Source: an uncultured Bacilli bacterium
GTDB lineage: Bacteria > Bacillota_I > Bacilli_A > RF39 > UBA660
Assembly: GCA_934162285.1 (NCBI GenBank)
Contig: CAKPHY010000006.1
Location: 1 to 64,000 of the forward strand
Reading direction: 5' to 3'
Length of the DNA: 64,000 bases
Every line of letters starts with the position of its first letter. Position 1 is the first letter of the stretch. Shown one piece after another: positions 17,820-26,416 of the stretch. Made by a program: the position numbers and the translations under genes. A model generated the notes under the pieces. The model was not told the DNA's origin and did not search any database. It was given only the letters and a program-made list of their open reading frames with translations.

Positions 17820-19346
17820 TTAATTTAACTTTTTTACCATAAAAATTTCATCTGGTAATTCATTGGTTACTTCAAAACCTAGTTTTTGATAACAATGAAT
17901 AGCTCTTAAGTTATTTTTAAAAACTTTCAAGTTTACTTGAGTTAATTTTAAATGGTTAAAAGCATAATTCAAAATAGTTTCGATTGCTTCTGTACCTAAA
18001 TGCTTATCTTGTTGATCTTTAGTTATGACAATTCCAAGTTCTACTGAATTATCTGCATCCATTAGTTCAATATTACCAATATAATCATTCGTATCTTTTA
18101 GCATCATTGAAAAACATAAAGCATTAGTGTTTAATTTATCATTCACCCACTTTTTTTCATCTTCAAAAGAATAATTTTTAGGATTCCGGCTTAAATAACA
18201 AGAAATTTCAGGATCATTGACCATTTCTAGATATTCTCTTATTAAACTTTCACTTAAATTAACAAAATCAATATTTTTAGAAGAAAAAACTTTATTTAAA
18301 TGTAACATATCTACTTTTAAACAATTATAAATTTTTCTTGAAATTGAAGCACGCATTAATATGTTTTTTCTATTATCTCTTGATGGATGAATTCTATTAG
18401 TTAACATTATAATTATAACCTTATTAAGTAGATCAACAGAAATGCTTGGACCTGTAAAACCTGAAAATGATAGTGTTTGAGTATTGCCAAGAATAACATT
18501 AGGATTGTTTCCAATAACCCAAGTACAAGAACGATCGGTATTATTTTTAGAATTAAAAGTTTGTTTAGTTAACCACATATCGATTAATTCTTCACTTAAA
18601 TAACGTTTGCCATTAAACATTCCTTTATTTAAAATCATCGAAGCAAAATTATAAAGATCAGAAGTATTACTAAATAAACCCGCATTACCAGCAACACCAT
18701 TTAAAGAACAAGCTTTTTCGTCATGAACTACACCTTTAACTAATCCACGATTAAGGGTAACTTCTGTTGCTGCTATATTATCCTTAAACTTGGGATTAAA
18801 ACAAGTATTGTTCATTTCCAAAGGAACTTTTACTTCGATATTAAAAACTTCATCTAATGGTTTTTGATAAACTTTTTCAATTATTAAACCAAGAAACATA
18901 TAACCAATACAAGAGTAATTGAATTCTTTGGTTTCTCTAGTTGAAGCATATAATTTTTCTAAGGCTTCTTCTTTAGTAATTATATCTTTACTTGAAAAAT
19001 CACTTACTAATCCTGAAATATGATTTAATAGATCATATATTGTAATATCTTCATACTTAAAATCTGGTAAATATTTTTTTACATTATCAGTCAATTTTAT
19101 TTTTTTCTGATCGATCATTCTAAATATAATAGTATTAGTGCAAACTATTTTAGTTAAAGATGCTATATCATATAAAGTATTAGAATCTGCTAATTCTTCT
19201 TTTTCAACTATTCGATTGTTTTCTAATCCATACTTTGTTTTATAACCTAAGGTATTAGAAAATATTTCTGCATCTTTACTAACTAAATAACTTACACTAG
19301 GAGTTGCTCCTGACTCAATTAATTCATTAAATATATTATCTAGCAT
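17820..19346 (-). CDS. serine hydrolase (class C beta-lactamase-like) fused to a GNAT acetyltransferase
   Basis: The first 340 or so residues form a penicillin-binding-protein-like serine hydrolase: catalytic S-x-x-K in ASLTK (about 63-66), the tyrosine motif at YSC (about 144-146) where Y-x-N is usual, and the late GFTG box (about 300) in FSGFTGPSISVD. Residues about 360-508 form a RimJ/RimL-type GNAT domain with ELGIVITKDQQDKHLGTEAI and NLRAIHCYQKLGFE. The two domains are joined in one protein without a signal peptide, so it acts in the cytosol. The ATG at 19346 follows GGAG; a TTG nine bases earlier is less likely. It overlaps the upstream ASCH-kinase gene by eleven bases, so the two are translationally coupled. 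Substrates unknown. Confidence 0.8.
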   Translation of the reverse strand: MLDNIFNELIESGATPSVSYLVSKDAEIFSNTLGYKTKYGLENNRIVEKEELADSNTLYDIASLTKIVCTNTIIFRMIDQKKIKLTDNVKKYLPDFKYEDITIYDLLNHISGLVSDFSSKDIITKEEALEKLYASTRETKEFNYSCIGYMFLGLIIEKVYQKPLDEVFNIEVKVPLEMNNTCFNPKFKDNIAATEVTLNRGLVKGVVHDEKACSLNGVAGNAGLFSNTSDLYNFASMILNKGMFNGKRYLSEELIDMWLTKQTFNSKNNTDRSCTWVIGNNPNVILGNTQTLSFSGFTGPSISVDLLNKVIIIMLTNRIHPSRDNRKNILMRASISRKIYNCLKVDMLHLNKVFSSKNIDFVNLSESLIREYLEMVNDPEISCYLSRNPKNYSFEDEKKWVNDKLNTNALCFSMMLKDTNDYIGNIELMDADNSVELGIVITKDQQDKHLGTEAIETILNYAFNHLKLTQVNLKVFKNNLRAIHCYQKLGFEVTNELPDEIFMVKKLN

Positions 19347-20589
19347 TACTATCAATCTCCGTTTTACTTAAATTAATTAACTTTTGGGTATTTTTTATAA
19401 TATTATTTATTAATTCTTTAGTTTGATATTTATCAAGTAATTTCATATCTTCATAAACAGTATAAATAAGCATTCTTAAATCAAGATATTTAATATTTTC
19501 TAATTCTTTATAATACTTTTTTACATAATTAAATATATTTTGATAAATTTCTATATTTTCAATTAAAGAATTATTATATCGCCAAGGTTCTTCTTGAGTA
19601 ATATATAATTTTCTAAACTCAAAATCAATTGGTGCTACTAAAGCATCCTTAAAATCGATTAATTTTAATGAACCATTATTGTAAATAATATTATTAAATT
19701 GCAAATTATTATGAATATAAGCAAAATGGTTATCACTTAAACAAATATCATAAAGTTTTAATGATTCTAAAATTAACAAATAATCTTCTTGATTAAATAA
19801 TGATTTATATTCGATAGCTTTATTTTTTACTTCATTTTTTATTTTACTTGACCAAGAATTAATTGGTTTAACATCAGTGTGATGAATACTTTTAAGAGCT
19901 AAAACTAATTTTTGAATTGTTTTTTCTCTTTCATCTTCATTCATTTTTAACCAAGAAAAATATAATGATTTTCCAGGTACTTTTTCTAATATTTCATACA
20001 TGTAATCAAACTTAAACTTAGAAATATCATATCTATATAATTTAGGAATAATTTCTGAATTTTTATTTAATTGATAGAATTCTATTTCATTTTTTATTTT
20101 TTCCTCTAAAAAATGATTTAAACATATTTTTATAATATATTGATCATTTACTTCAAAAATAATGTTATTTATATTACTATCAATTTCTTTAATTTTTTCA
20201 ACAGTTGAAAATATATCAATATTAGCTAATGCTATATTTTTACCTAATTCTAATCTTTCAACAACTAAATTTTTAACAACTTCAAAAACTTCTACAATTA
20301 TTTTTTTATTTGGTTCAAAAGTTGGATCAATACTTTCGAAAATAGATAAATATTTGGCACGCCATTTTTCTAAACTATAGCCTTCTAATTTAGCTAATTC
20401 TTCAGTCATTTCCTTAAATGGTATTACATGGTATTCTTTTAATTGAATTACACATGCTGCTTTTTCATTAGGAAAATAAATTGTCCTTTCTTCATTTATT
20501 ATCGGAGTTTTATTTTCATATATTGATGTTATTGCTTTTATTTTTCCATCTAAAATTGCTTTTATTAAATTTTCGTCTAAATTTTTCAT
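19336..20589 (-). CDS. ASCH domain fused to aminoglycoside-phosphotransferase-like kinase
   Basis: Residues about 30-110 resemble an ASCH domain, a PUA-like fold linked to RNA or modified nucleosides: CVIQLKEYHVIPFKEMTEEL then AKLEGYSLEKWRAKY. Residues about 115-400 resemble an APH-type small-molecule kinase with a catalytic loop HNNLQFNN (293-300) and the metal-binding IDFKDA (311-316). The usual H-x-D-x-x-x-x-N loop has Asn at 295 instead of Asp, so the kinase may be inactive or altered. GAGGTATG precedes the start. Its ATG overlaps the stop of the HEPN-like gene in an ATGA, and the hydrolase-GNAT gene begins inside its end. ASCH-APH fusions are, to my knowledge, undescribed in function. 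Confidence 0.72.
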   Translation of the reverse strand: MKNLDENLIKAILDGKIKAITSIYENKTPIINEERTIYFPNEKAACVIQLKEYHVIPFKEMTEELAKLEGYSLEKWRAKYLSIFESIDPTFEPNKKIIVEVFEVVKNLVVERLELGKNIALANIDIFSTVEKIKEIDSNINNIIFEVNDQYIIKICLNHFLEEKIKNEIEFYQLNKNSEIIPKLYRYDISKFKFDYMYEILEKVPGKSLYFSWLKMNEDEREKTIQKLVLALKSIHHTDVKPINSWSSKIKNEVKNKAIEYKSLFNQEDYLLILESLKLYDICLSDNHFAYIHNNLQFNNIIYNNGSLKLIDFKDALVAPIDFEFRKLYITQEEPWRYNNSLIENIEIYQNIFNYVKKYYKELENIKYLDLRMLIYTVYEDMKLLDKYQTKELINNIIKNTQKLINLSKTEIDSNAR

Positions 20590-22250
20590 CTTGTCATACC
20601 TCTTTTATTTTCAAAATATTCATGGATTATTTGGGAACTATTTACAATTAATAAAGCGAAATCTTTTAATTCTACTCGTGCTGAAAATGTTAGATTTCCT
20701 TCATAAATGTCTTTAAATGTTATAAATATTTGAGTATTTTCATCTTCAGTCTTAGCTTCAACCTCAAAGTTACCATGAGAAATAGAATTTCTAATGCCTT
20801 CAATTATTCTTTCGTTTCTTAAGTAAGTTTGGTTATTATTGAGATAGTTTTTAGCTATAGTCAAATCACTATTAATTTGATTAAGTTTTGCTGTTGTTAG
20901 TTCTTTAGATTGAATTAACTCATATAAATTGTTTTCAACTTTAGCTAATGCAACTTGATTATGTTTAGTTTTTAAAGCATCTCTACTATTAGTGTACTTA
21001 TCAATATTAGCTTGAATATTGTTTATTTCATTTTCTCTTCCTCTTTTTTGATTTTCTAATTCTTGAATTTTATTAGTATCTATTTCCATACAATTCACAT
21101 GAACTTTGGATAAATCTAAACAACTATAATCTAAACCATTACAAGCTTCAGCAGTGAATTTATTAGTATTTTCATAAAATTTATCAAGTCCATAAGAAAA
21201 TAAAGAATTAAACATCGCGATAGCACTAGCAACTAAATTATCATAATTCATATATATGTTGCCGTATTCTTTACTTATTTCACTAGAAATTAAGCTAGGA
21301 TTAACTGTACGATTTTTATATACAATTTCTAAAAATATTAAATTTGATAGATTTGCAGCAATTGGATTAAACCTATTGAAGCCATTAACTACACGATCTA
21401 GTTCCCTTCCTATTATTTCTACTTGTGAAGCATAATCACGAGTTGCTGTATTATTAACTAAGAATTCAGCTAAAGAATCTAGTTGCATATTTTTAATAGA
21501 TTCTTCACGATAATCAAAATCATACTCAGGAGCTACAAGCTTTTTAAACTTTTCATAATAAGCATAATAATCACTCTTATCTTTATTGTTAGCAATTAAA
21601 AGTTCTAATGATTGTTTAATATTTTCATTGATCAAGCTTCCATCTTTGCGTTTTAAAGTAATTTTAACCTTTTTAAATTTATGCAAAAATCTTAACATTT
21701 CATCTTTACTTTTGATAGATGCATGACGATAAGTTTCGATTTTATTATTCAAAATATACTTTCTTTCATAAGTGTCACTATTATTAACTTTGCTAAAACT
21801 TTTTAAAGCTGATGATACAAACGTCGATAATCTTATTATATTTAAAGAAATAGGAGTATTATTATGTTCAATTATAATTTTGCTATTTGAAAAATCGGTT
21901 ATAAAATCACCATGGCCGATTTTATTTCTAATTACAGCCACTACTTCCGAAGCATTACTAAAATGCGAATTACCTATAGCATAACCATTTGTTTCTTTTC
22001 TAGCTATATAATCAACTGAATTTTCTAATTCTTTTGTAAATATTCTAGAAGAATAACCGGCTTCTTTAGAAACTAAACTTTCCTTTATACTTAATAAAAT
22101 TGTACTTATCAAACCAATTCGTGCTGCCATATTTACTTCTTTAGTAATTATAGTTTTATCTGGAGTAGTTCTTGAAAAAAGATCAATAAGGAAGCTATAA
22201 AAACTATAGTTTCCTATATAATATTCCAAAAGCATATTTTCATCTTTCAT
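20586..22250 (-). CDS. protein with two HEPN-type RNxxxH motifs
   Basis: The 554-residue protein has helical regions at both ends, each with the HEPN ribonuclease signature R-x4-H: IRNKIGHGDF (about 107-116) and IRNSISHGNF (about 486-495), both followed by a beta-rich stretch. Residues about 370-460 form a coiled coil (ENQKRGRENEINNIQ and onwards). HEPN proteins often cut RNA in toxin-antitoxin, abortive-infection and CRISPR systems; here activity is inferred only from the motif. No signal or membrane segment is present. The ATG at 22250 follows AGGTGATCAAA; an earlier ATG lies within that site. It is the first gene of a three-gene operon with ATGA overlap to the ASCH-kinase gene. Confidence 0.7.
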   Translation of the reverse strand: MKDENMLLEYYIGNYSFYSFLIDLFSRTTPDKTIITKEVNMAARIGLISTILLSIKESLVSKEAGYSSRIFTKELENSVDYIARKETNGYAIGNSHFSNASEVVAVIRNKIGHGDFITDFSNSKIIIEHNNTPISLNIIRLSTFVSSALKSFSKVNNSDTYERKYILNNKIETYRHASIKSKDEMLRFLHKFKKVKITLKRKDGSLINENIKQSLELLIANNKDKSDYYAYYEKFKKLVAPEYDFDYREESIKNMQLDSLAEFLVNNTATRDYASQVEIIGRELDRVVNGFNRFNPIAANLSNLIFLEIVYKNRTVNPSLISSEISKEYGNIYMNYDNLVASAIAMFNSLFSYGLDKFYENTNKFTAEACNGLDYSCLDLSKVHVNCMEIDTNKIQELENQKRGRENEINNIQANIDKYTNSRDALKTKHNQVALAKVENNLYELIQSKELTTAKLNQINSDLTIAKNYLNNNQTYLRNERIIEGIRNSISHGNFEVEAKTEDENTQIFITFKDIYEGNLTFSARVELKDFALLIVNSSQIIHEYFENKRGMTR

Positions 22251-22267
22251 TTTGATCACCTGCATAT

Positions 22268-22273
22268 ATTATA
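22268..22273 (-). promoter_or_regulatory. -10 box of the three-gene operon
   Basis: TGCTATAAT on the minus strand ends 17 bases before the ATG at 22250, so the leader is very short. The -35 region (TTTAAA) is weak. Confidence 0.6.
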
Positions 22274-22441
22274 GCATTTTTTTATAGTATTTAAAAAGTA
22301 TCAAAAAGATCCTTTAATCAAGTTGATAAATTGTCGTGTAACTATTAGCATCAATTTCAGCCTTTTGTTAGCAAGGGCAAAGAAACACTTGAAATATCTT
22401 TTCTATTATAAAATCTAATTTATTAAAACAAATATTTCAAC
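22274..22441. other. gene-free gap upstream of the HEPN operon
   Basis: Nothing recognisable apart from the promoter edge. From 22471 to 22680 the DNA is the untranslated 3' region of the collagen-like gene, without a recognisable C-terminal domain in any frame. Confidence 0.4.
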
Positions 22442-22470
22442 AAAAAAAGCAACCTATTTATTATGGTTGC
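22442..22470 (-). terminator. terminator downstream of the collagen-like gene
   Basis: On the minus strand GCAACC-ATAATAAATA-GGTTGC is followed by T7, about 210 bases after the collagen-like stop codon. Confidence 0.8.
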
Positions 22471-22680
22471 CTTCATATTTTAGAACTTGATTACAAACAA
22501 TTTTTTAAGCTATACTCAATTATTTTTTGATAATCTTCTTCTAATATTATTAAATAAATTGGATTTTGTTAGATGTAATAAATATTTTCTTAAAAGACAA
22601 GGTAATTAAGCTTAATTCAGACTGAGTTTTATTTTGAATAAAATCCAAAGTAATAACAATTTATCAATTAATCAAATATT

Positions 22681-23514
22681 TTAACCTGCTGCTCCAGTTG
22701 GTCCAGTTGGCCCAGTCGGTCCAGTTGGTCCAGTTGGTCCAGTTGCGCCTTCAGTCCCTGCTACGCCTTGTGGTCCTGTTGGTCCAGTTGCTCCGGCTTC
22801 TCCTGCTGCTCCCGTTGGTCCAGTTGGCCCAGTCGGTCCAGTTGGTCCTGTTGGTCCAGTTGCTCCGACTTCTCCTGCTACGCCTTGTGGTCCTGTTGGT
22901 CCAGTTGCTCCGGCTTCTCCTGCTGCTCCCGTTGGTCCTGTTGGTCCAGTTGCTCCGGCTTCTCCTGCTACGCCTTGTGGTCCTGTTGGTCCAGTTACTC
23001 CGGCTTCTCCTGCTGCTCCCGTTGGTCCTGTTGGTCCAGTTGCTCCGGCTTCTCCTGCTACGCCTTGTGGTCCTGTTGGTCCAGTTGCTCCTGTCGCACC
23101 TGTCGCTCCAGCCGGTATTGTTAAATTCAATACAAAATTAGGACTAGTTCCGGTTATTGTTGCAACAACTGGTGTTCCAGGATCACCTGTTGTTACTGTT
23201 CCTATAGTTAAATTAGGAGATGCTCCAGTTTCTCCGGTTGGGCCGGTTGCTCCGGTTGGTCCGATTGCTCCGATTGCTCCGGTTGCTCCGGTTGCTCCGG
23301 TTGGTCCGGTTGGTCCGGTTGCTCCGGTTGGTCCGGTTGGTCCGGTTGGTCCGGTTGCTCCGGTTGGTCCTGTTGCTCCAGTTGCTCCAGTTGCTCCAGT
23401 TGCACCACCAGATGGTCCGGTTGGCCCTGTTGGGCCAATTAACACCATATTTTGTTTACATCGTAATCCTTCTGCTAAAATTTCTTGAATTTTTTTAGAA
23501 TATCCGTTATTCAT
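22681..23514 (-). CDS. collagen-like G-x-y repeat protein
   Basis: Gly at every third position with Thr and Pro ([10 protein letters not shown]) fills residues 27-98 and 138-277, the signature of bacterial collagen triple helices such as exosporium BclA. A 30-residue N-terminal head contains one Cys (GLRCKQNM). Between the helices lies a 40-residue non-collagenous beta segment ([10 protein letters not shown] ... LNLTIPAG), common in such proteins. There is no signal peptide, as in spore-surface collagens. The frame stops at GAAG with no C-terminal trimerisation domain, so this may be a shortened allele. The G+C content is far above its neighbours because of Gly/Pro codons. The start has GGAGAAC. 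Spore or surface role is inference. Confidence 0.85.
   Translation of the reverse strand: MNNGYSKKIQEILAEGLRCKQNMVLIGPTGPTGPSGGATGATGATGATGPTGATGPTGPTGPTGATGPTGPTGATGATGAIGAIGPTGATGPTGETGASPNLTIGTVTTGDPGTPVVATITGTSPNFVLNLTIPAGATGATGATGPTGPQGVAGEAGATGPTGPTGAAGEAGVTGPTGPQGVAGEAGATGPTGPTGAAGEAGATGPTGPQGVAGEVGATGPTGPTGPTGPTGPTGAAGEAGATGPTGPQGVAGTEGATGPTGPTGPTGPTGPTGAAG
22740..23100 (-). repeat. 90-bp tandem repeats in the collagen-like gene
   Basis: The C-terminal collagen region repeats a 10-triplet unit ([30 protein letters not shown]) about four times; two copies are lengthened by three extra PTG triplets. It is a likely hotspot for length variation. Confidence 0.8.
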
Positions 23515-23573
23515 AAAGTTCTCCTTTCCTTTATATTTTATGAATTTTTAAAAATATGGTAATGGTTAATATC

Positions 23574-23603
23574 ATAAAAAAATTATATGTTGCCATATAA
23601 TTT
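23574..23603 (-). terminator. terminator of the coiled-coil protein gene
   Basis: On the minus strand AAATTATATG-GCAA-CATATAATTT is followed by T-run, directly after the stop codon. Confidence 0.85.
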
Positions 23604-24941
23604 TCAATTTCTATTAAGAACTTTAATTTTACTTTTCTCTAATTTTTCTTCCATTTGATCTAATGTAATTTTTTTACTTTGTAATCCTTTTTCTAAAAGT
23701 TCTATTCTTTTTAAATATTCTTCATACTTTGGATCATTTCCAAAATAATACTTTAGCTTAATTTTAGTATCCTCTAAATTTTCTAAAGCATCATTTAATA
23801 AAAATGTGGTACTTTTCAACCAATCATTATGTTCTTTAATATCGAATGGAGTAATTTCATAATTTCTTACCATTTCCTCTTTAGAATCTAATTTTACATT
23901 ATTTTTTATACCAGCAACCGATGATCTAATTAAATTTGTTCCTAACGCTACTGATCTAACTCCTGAAAATGGTATTGTTAAAAGACCAAAACCAATACCA
24001 AGAAAATTACTTATTAATTTTTCTAAACCAACTAATTGGTATTTTTTATTTTTAAATTCTCTAAATTTATCAATTTGCTTTAAAGCATCTTCTAATGATT
24101 TGTCTTGCTCTTTCAATAATTTGTTTAATTCCTTTAAAGCTAACTCATTTAATTTCAATTCTCGTTCAAATTGTTCTTGCAAACGATCAGGTTTAGCATT
24201 CCTTTCTTGAACATTATTAATTTTATTTGTTAATTCTTCTTCACTTTTTAATTCTTTTTCGTTACCCAATTCTTCTTTATTTTTCAAATCTTCTTCATTT
24301 TTTACTGAATCTATCTCTTGCTTATCAATTATATTTAATACATCAATATATTTTTCAGAATTTATAATATCATTAGTTACAGCTTTTACTTCTTCTAAAG
24401 AAACTTCTTCACCAAATATAATATCTGAATAATATCTTAAAATAAGTGTTTGATAGATTATTTCTGGTGTAACATATTTTAATTCATACTTATCTTTAAT
24501 ATCATCATAATTACCATAAGATTTAATAAATTCAATTGTTTCATAATAACTAGGAATGCCATTTTGACTAGGTAAAGCATTAGTATCGCGATTATTTTTT
24601 ATTACTTCTTCTAATGAACCTATTCCCTTTTTAAATTTCCTTTCACTTTTAAAAGTAACTGTTGCTTCAATTTGTTTATTTTCTTTACTAACTTTATAGT
24701 TATAATCACATTTTGAACCAGCAAAAACACTCATCTTTTTAATTTTAAGAACTGGTCTTATTAAAAGTTTGATAGGATTATAGAAAAAAAGTGTCAATTT
24801 GGTTTTGTTCATCAGTTTTAATTCGTTTATACTCATGATTTTTAATCTTTGTTTTTTGGCAATTTTATTTAAGATTGCCCTAAATCTCAAGCGATCTTTT
24901 ACATTACCTTTAGCAACACCACTATTATTTTCCTCTTCCAT
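23604..24941 (-). CDS. hypothetical coiled-coil protein
   Basis: No known family recognised. The roughly 445-residue protein has a basic N-terminus with RxRLRFRAILNK, a globular part (about 60-210), then an acidic repetitive Glu/Lys region (about 215-250, with repeats of the type EEL-x-N-x-E-x-L) and long helices predicted as coiled coil (about 255-300 and 380-445). A hydrophobic stretch (about 310-345, FLGIGFGLLTIPFSGV) could be membrane-associated. The ATG at 24941 follows TTGGTGATTTT; an ATG 15 bases earlier overlaps that site. It lies between murC and a terminator and could be co-transcribed with nothing else. Confidence 0.55.
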   Translation of the reverse strand: MEEENNSGVAKGNVKDRLRFRAILNKIAKKQRLKIMSINELKLMNKTKLTLFFYNPIKLLIRPVLKIKKMSVFAGSKCDYNYKVSKENKQIEATVTFKSERKFKKGIGSLEEVIKNNRDTNALPSQNGIPSYYETIEFIKSYGNYDDIKDKYELKYVTPEIIYQTLILRYYSDIIFGEEVSLEEVKAVTNDIINSEKYIDVLNIIDKQEIDSVKNEEDLKNKEELGNEKELKSEEELTNKINNVQERNAKPDRLQEQFERELKLNELALKELNKLLKEQDKSLEDALKQIDKFREFKNKKYQLVGLEKLISNFLGIGFGLLTIPFSGVRSVALGTNLIRSSVAGIKNNVKLDSKEEMVRNYEITPFDIKEHNDWLKSTTFLLNDALENLEDTKIKLKYYFGNDPKYEEYLKRIELLEKGLQSKKITLDQMEEKLEKSKIKVLNRN

Positions 24942-24985
24942 AAAATCACCAAGCATATTTTAGCAAATAATCATAATAAAGTAAA

Positions 24986-25022
24986 TAAAAAGAACTATTT
25001 AGCTTGTTCTTTAGCTAATAGT
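24986..25022 (-). terminator. terminator of murC
   Basis: On the minus strand AAGAACTATTAGCT ... AGCTAAATAGTTCTTTTT encloses the last codons and stop of murC. Confidence 0.75.
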
Positions 25023-26305
25023 TCTTCATATTTATCTTTATAAACATAAATAGCTTTACTACTCATAAATAGTATAACAGCATTTTTGTGTTTTAATAAT
25101 TTATCAACAGTTTCAAGACTTATATGTTCACAATTATTTGTTTTATCCATAATATCTTTATATGTTACGCCATCATAACCTTCTTCAGGGCGATCAGTAT
25201 AAATATCTGTTATATAAGCTTTATCTGCTAAATTTAAAGCATCAGCAAACTCTTGAGCAAATATTTTAGCTCTTGATAATGTGTGAACCATAAGTACTGC
25301 TACTATTTCTTTATCTGGATACTTTTGGCGAGCACCTTTAATAGTAACTTTAACTTCTGTTGGATGATGAGCATAGTCATCTATAGTAACAATATCTCCT
25401 ATTACTTTTTCTTTAAATCTTCTTTTAGCACCTTCAAATGTTTTTAAGTACTTAGCAACTTCACGAGCATCTAATCTTTCATAATAGCAAACACCGATTA
25501 CAGCTAATGAATTAAGTAACATATGTTTTCCATATAAAGGTAAATCAAAATGACCATAATAATTATCTTCTACGAAAACGTCAAAACTTGTTCCTTCGTT
25601 ATGATATTCTACATTACGTGCTTGAATATCATTATCATCATCTAAACCATAAAAGAAAATTGGGGGTTTTACTTCTAAAGAATGAGTATATGGATCATCA
25701 CCACAAGCAATAATCATCTTTTCAGCATGATTAGCATATTCTTGATAAGCATCAACAATATCTGAAATATCTTTATAATAATCCATATGATCTAATTCAA
25801 TATTAGTTATAATAGCATAATAAGGTTTGTAAGCTAAAAAATGTCTTTGCCATTCACATGCTTCTAAAGCAAAATATTTGTTATCTTTATTAGCATAGCC
25901 AGTTCCATCTCCTATTAAATAATTACAACCTGTTATATTTTTTAGAACATGAGATAGCATCGAAGTTGTTGTTGTTTTACCATGGCAGCCAGCAATAGTA
26001 ATTGTTTCAAATCTTTCTGTCAATTTGGCAATCATTTCTTGATATGAATATATTTTCAAACCAAGTTCTTTTGCTCGTACAACCTCTTCATGTGTATCTT
26101 TAAAGGCATTACCTTTAACAATTATCATGTCTTCCTTAATATTATCAGCACTGAAAGGTAAAATTTTTATTCCAGCAGCTCTCACTTCATCTTCTGTAAA
26201 TAAGTGTTCATCGATATCACTACCTTGAACTTCAAAACCTAATCCATGAAGTATTAAAGCAAGTGAAGCCATACCAGACCCTTTTATTCCAATAAAATGA
26301 TACAT
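24995..26305 (-). CDS. murC: UDP-N-acetylmuramate--L-alanine ligase
   Basis: MurC adds L-Ala to UDP-MurNAc using ATP, the first peptide-stem step of peptidoglycan synthesis in the cytoplasm. The 436-residue product shows the nucleotide-sugar-binding start MYHFIGIKGSGMASLA, the ATP P-loop GCHGKTTTTSM (about 108-118), the central-domain segment TNIELDHMDYY, and the C-terminal domain with DDYAHHPTEV. Length and motif order are standard. The start follows AGGAGATGATTAA. The gene stands alone rather than in a dcw cluster. Confidence 0.96.
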   Translation of the reverse strand: MYHFIGIKGSGMASLALILHGLGFEVQGSDIDEHLFTEDEVRAAGIKILPFSADNIKEDMIIVKGNAFKDTHEEVVRAKELGLKIYSYQEMIAKLTERFETITIAGCHGKTTTTSMLSHVLKNITGCNYLIGDGTGYANKDNKYFALEACEWQRHFLAYKPYYAIITNIELDHMDYYKDISDIVDAYQEYANHAEKMIIACGDDPYTHSLEVKPPIFFYGLDDDNDIQARNVEYHNEGTSFDVFVEDNYYGHFDLPLYGKHMLLNSLAVIGVCYYERLDAREVAKYLKTFEGAKRRFKEKVIGDIVTIDDYAHHPTEVKVTIKGARQKYPDKEIVAVLMVHTLSRAKIFAQEFADALNLADKAYITDIYTDRPEEGYDGVTYKDIMDKTNNCEHISLETVDKLLKHKNAVILFMSSKAIYVYKDKYEELLAKEQAK

Positions 26306-26392
26306 TTAATCATCTCCTATTTCTATTACATTATACAATATTTAAATTTGATAATGCAAGTAATTACATCAAAATTATAAAAATTCAACAAT

Positions 26393-26416
26393 AAAAAAAT
26401 CTCATCAGAGATTTTT
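26393..26416 (-). terminator. terminator of the DUF4956-VTC-CotH operon
   Basis: On the minus strand AAAATCTC-TGAT-GAGATTTT is followed by T-run right after the DUF4956 stop codon. Confidence 0.88.

Noticed and set aside
22740..23440. Short regular repeats that could suggest a CRISPR array
   Set aside because: The repeats are contiguous, in frame with Gly every third residue, and have no unique spacers.
22698..23498. Several Leu-, Ser/Cys- or Gln/Pro-rich frames in the collagen region
   Set aside because: They are other-frame readings of the G-x-y repeat DNA and have no start signals.
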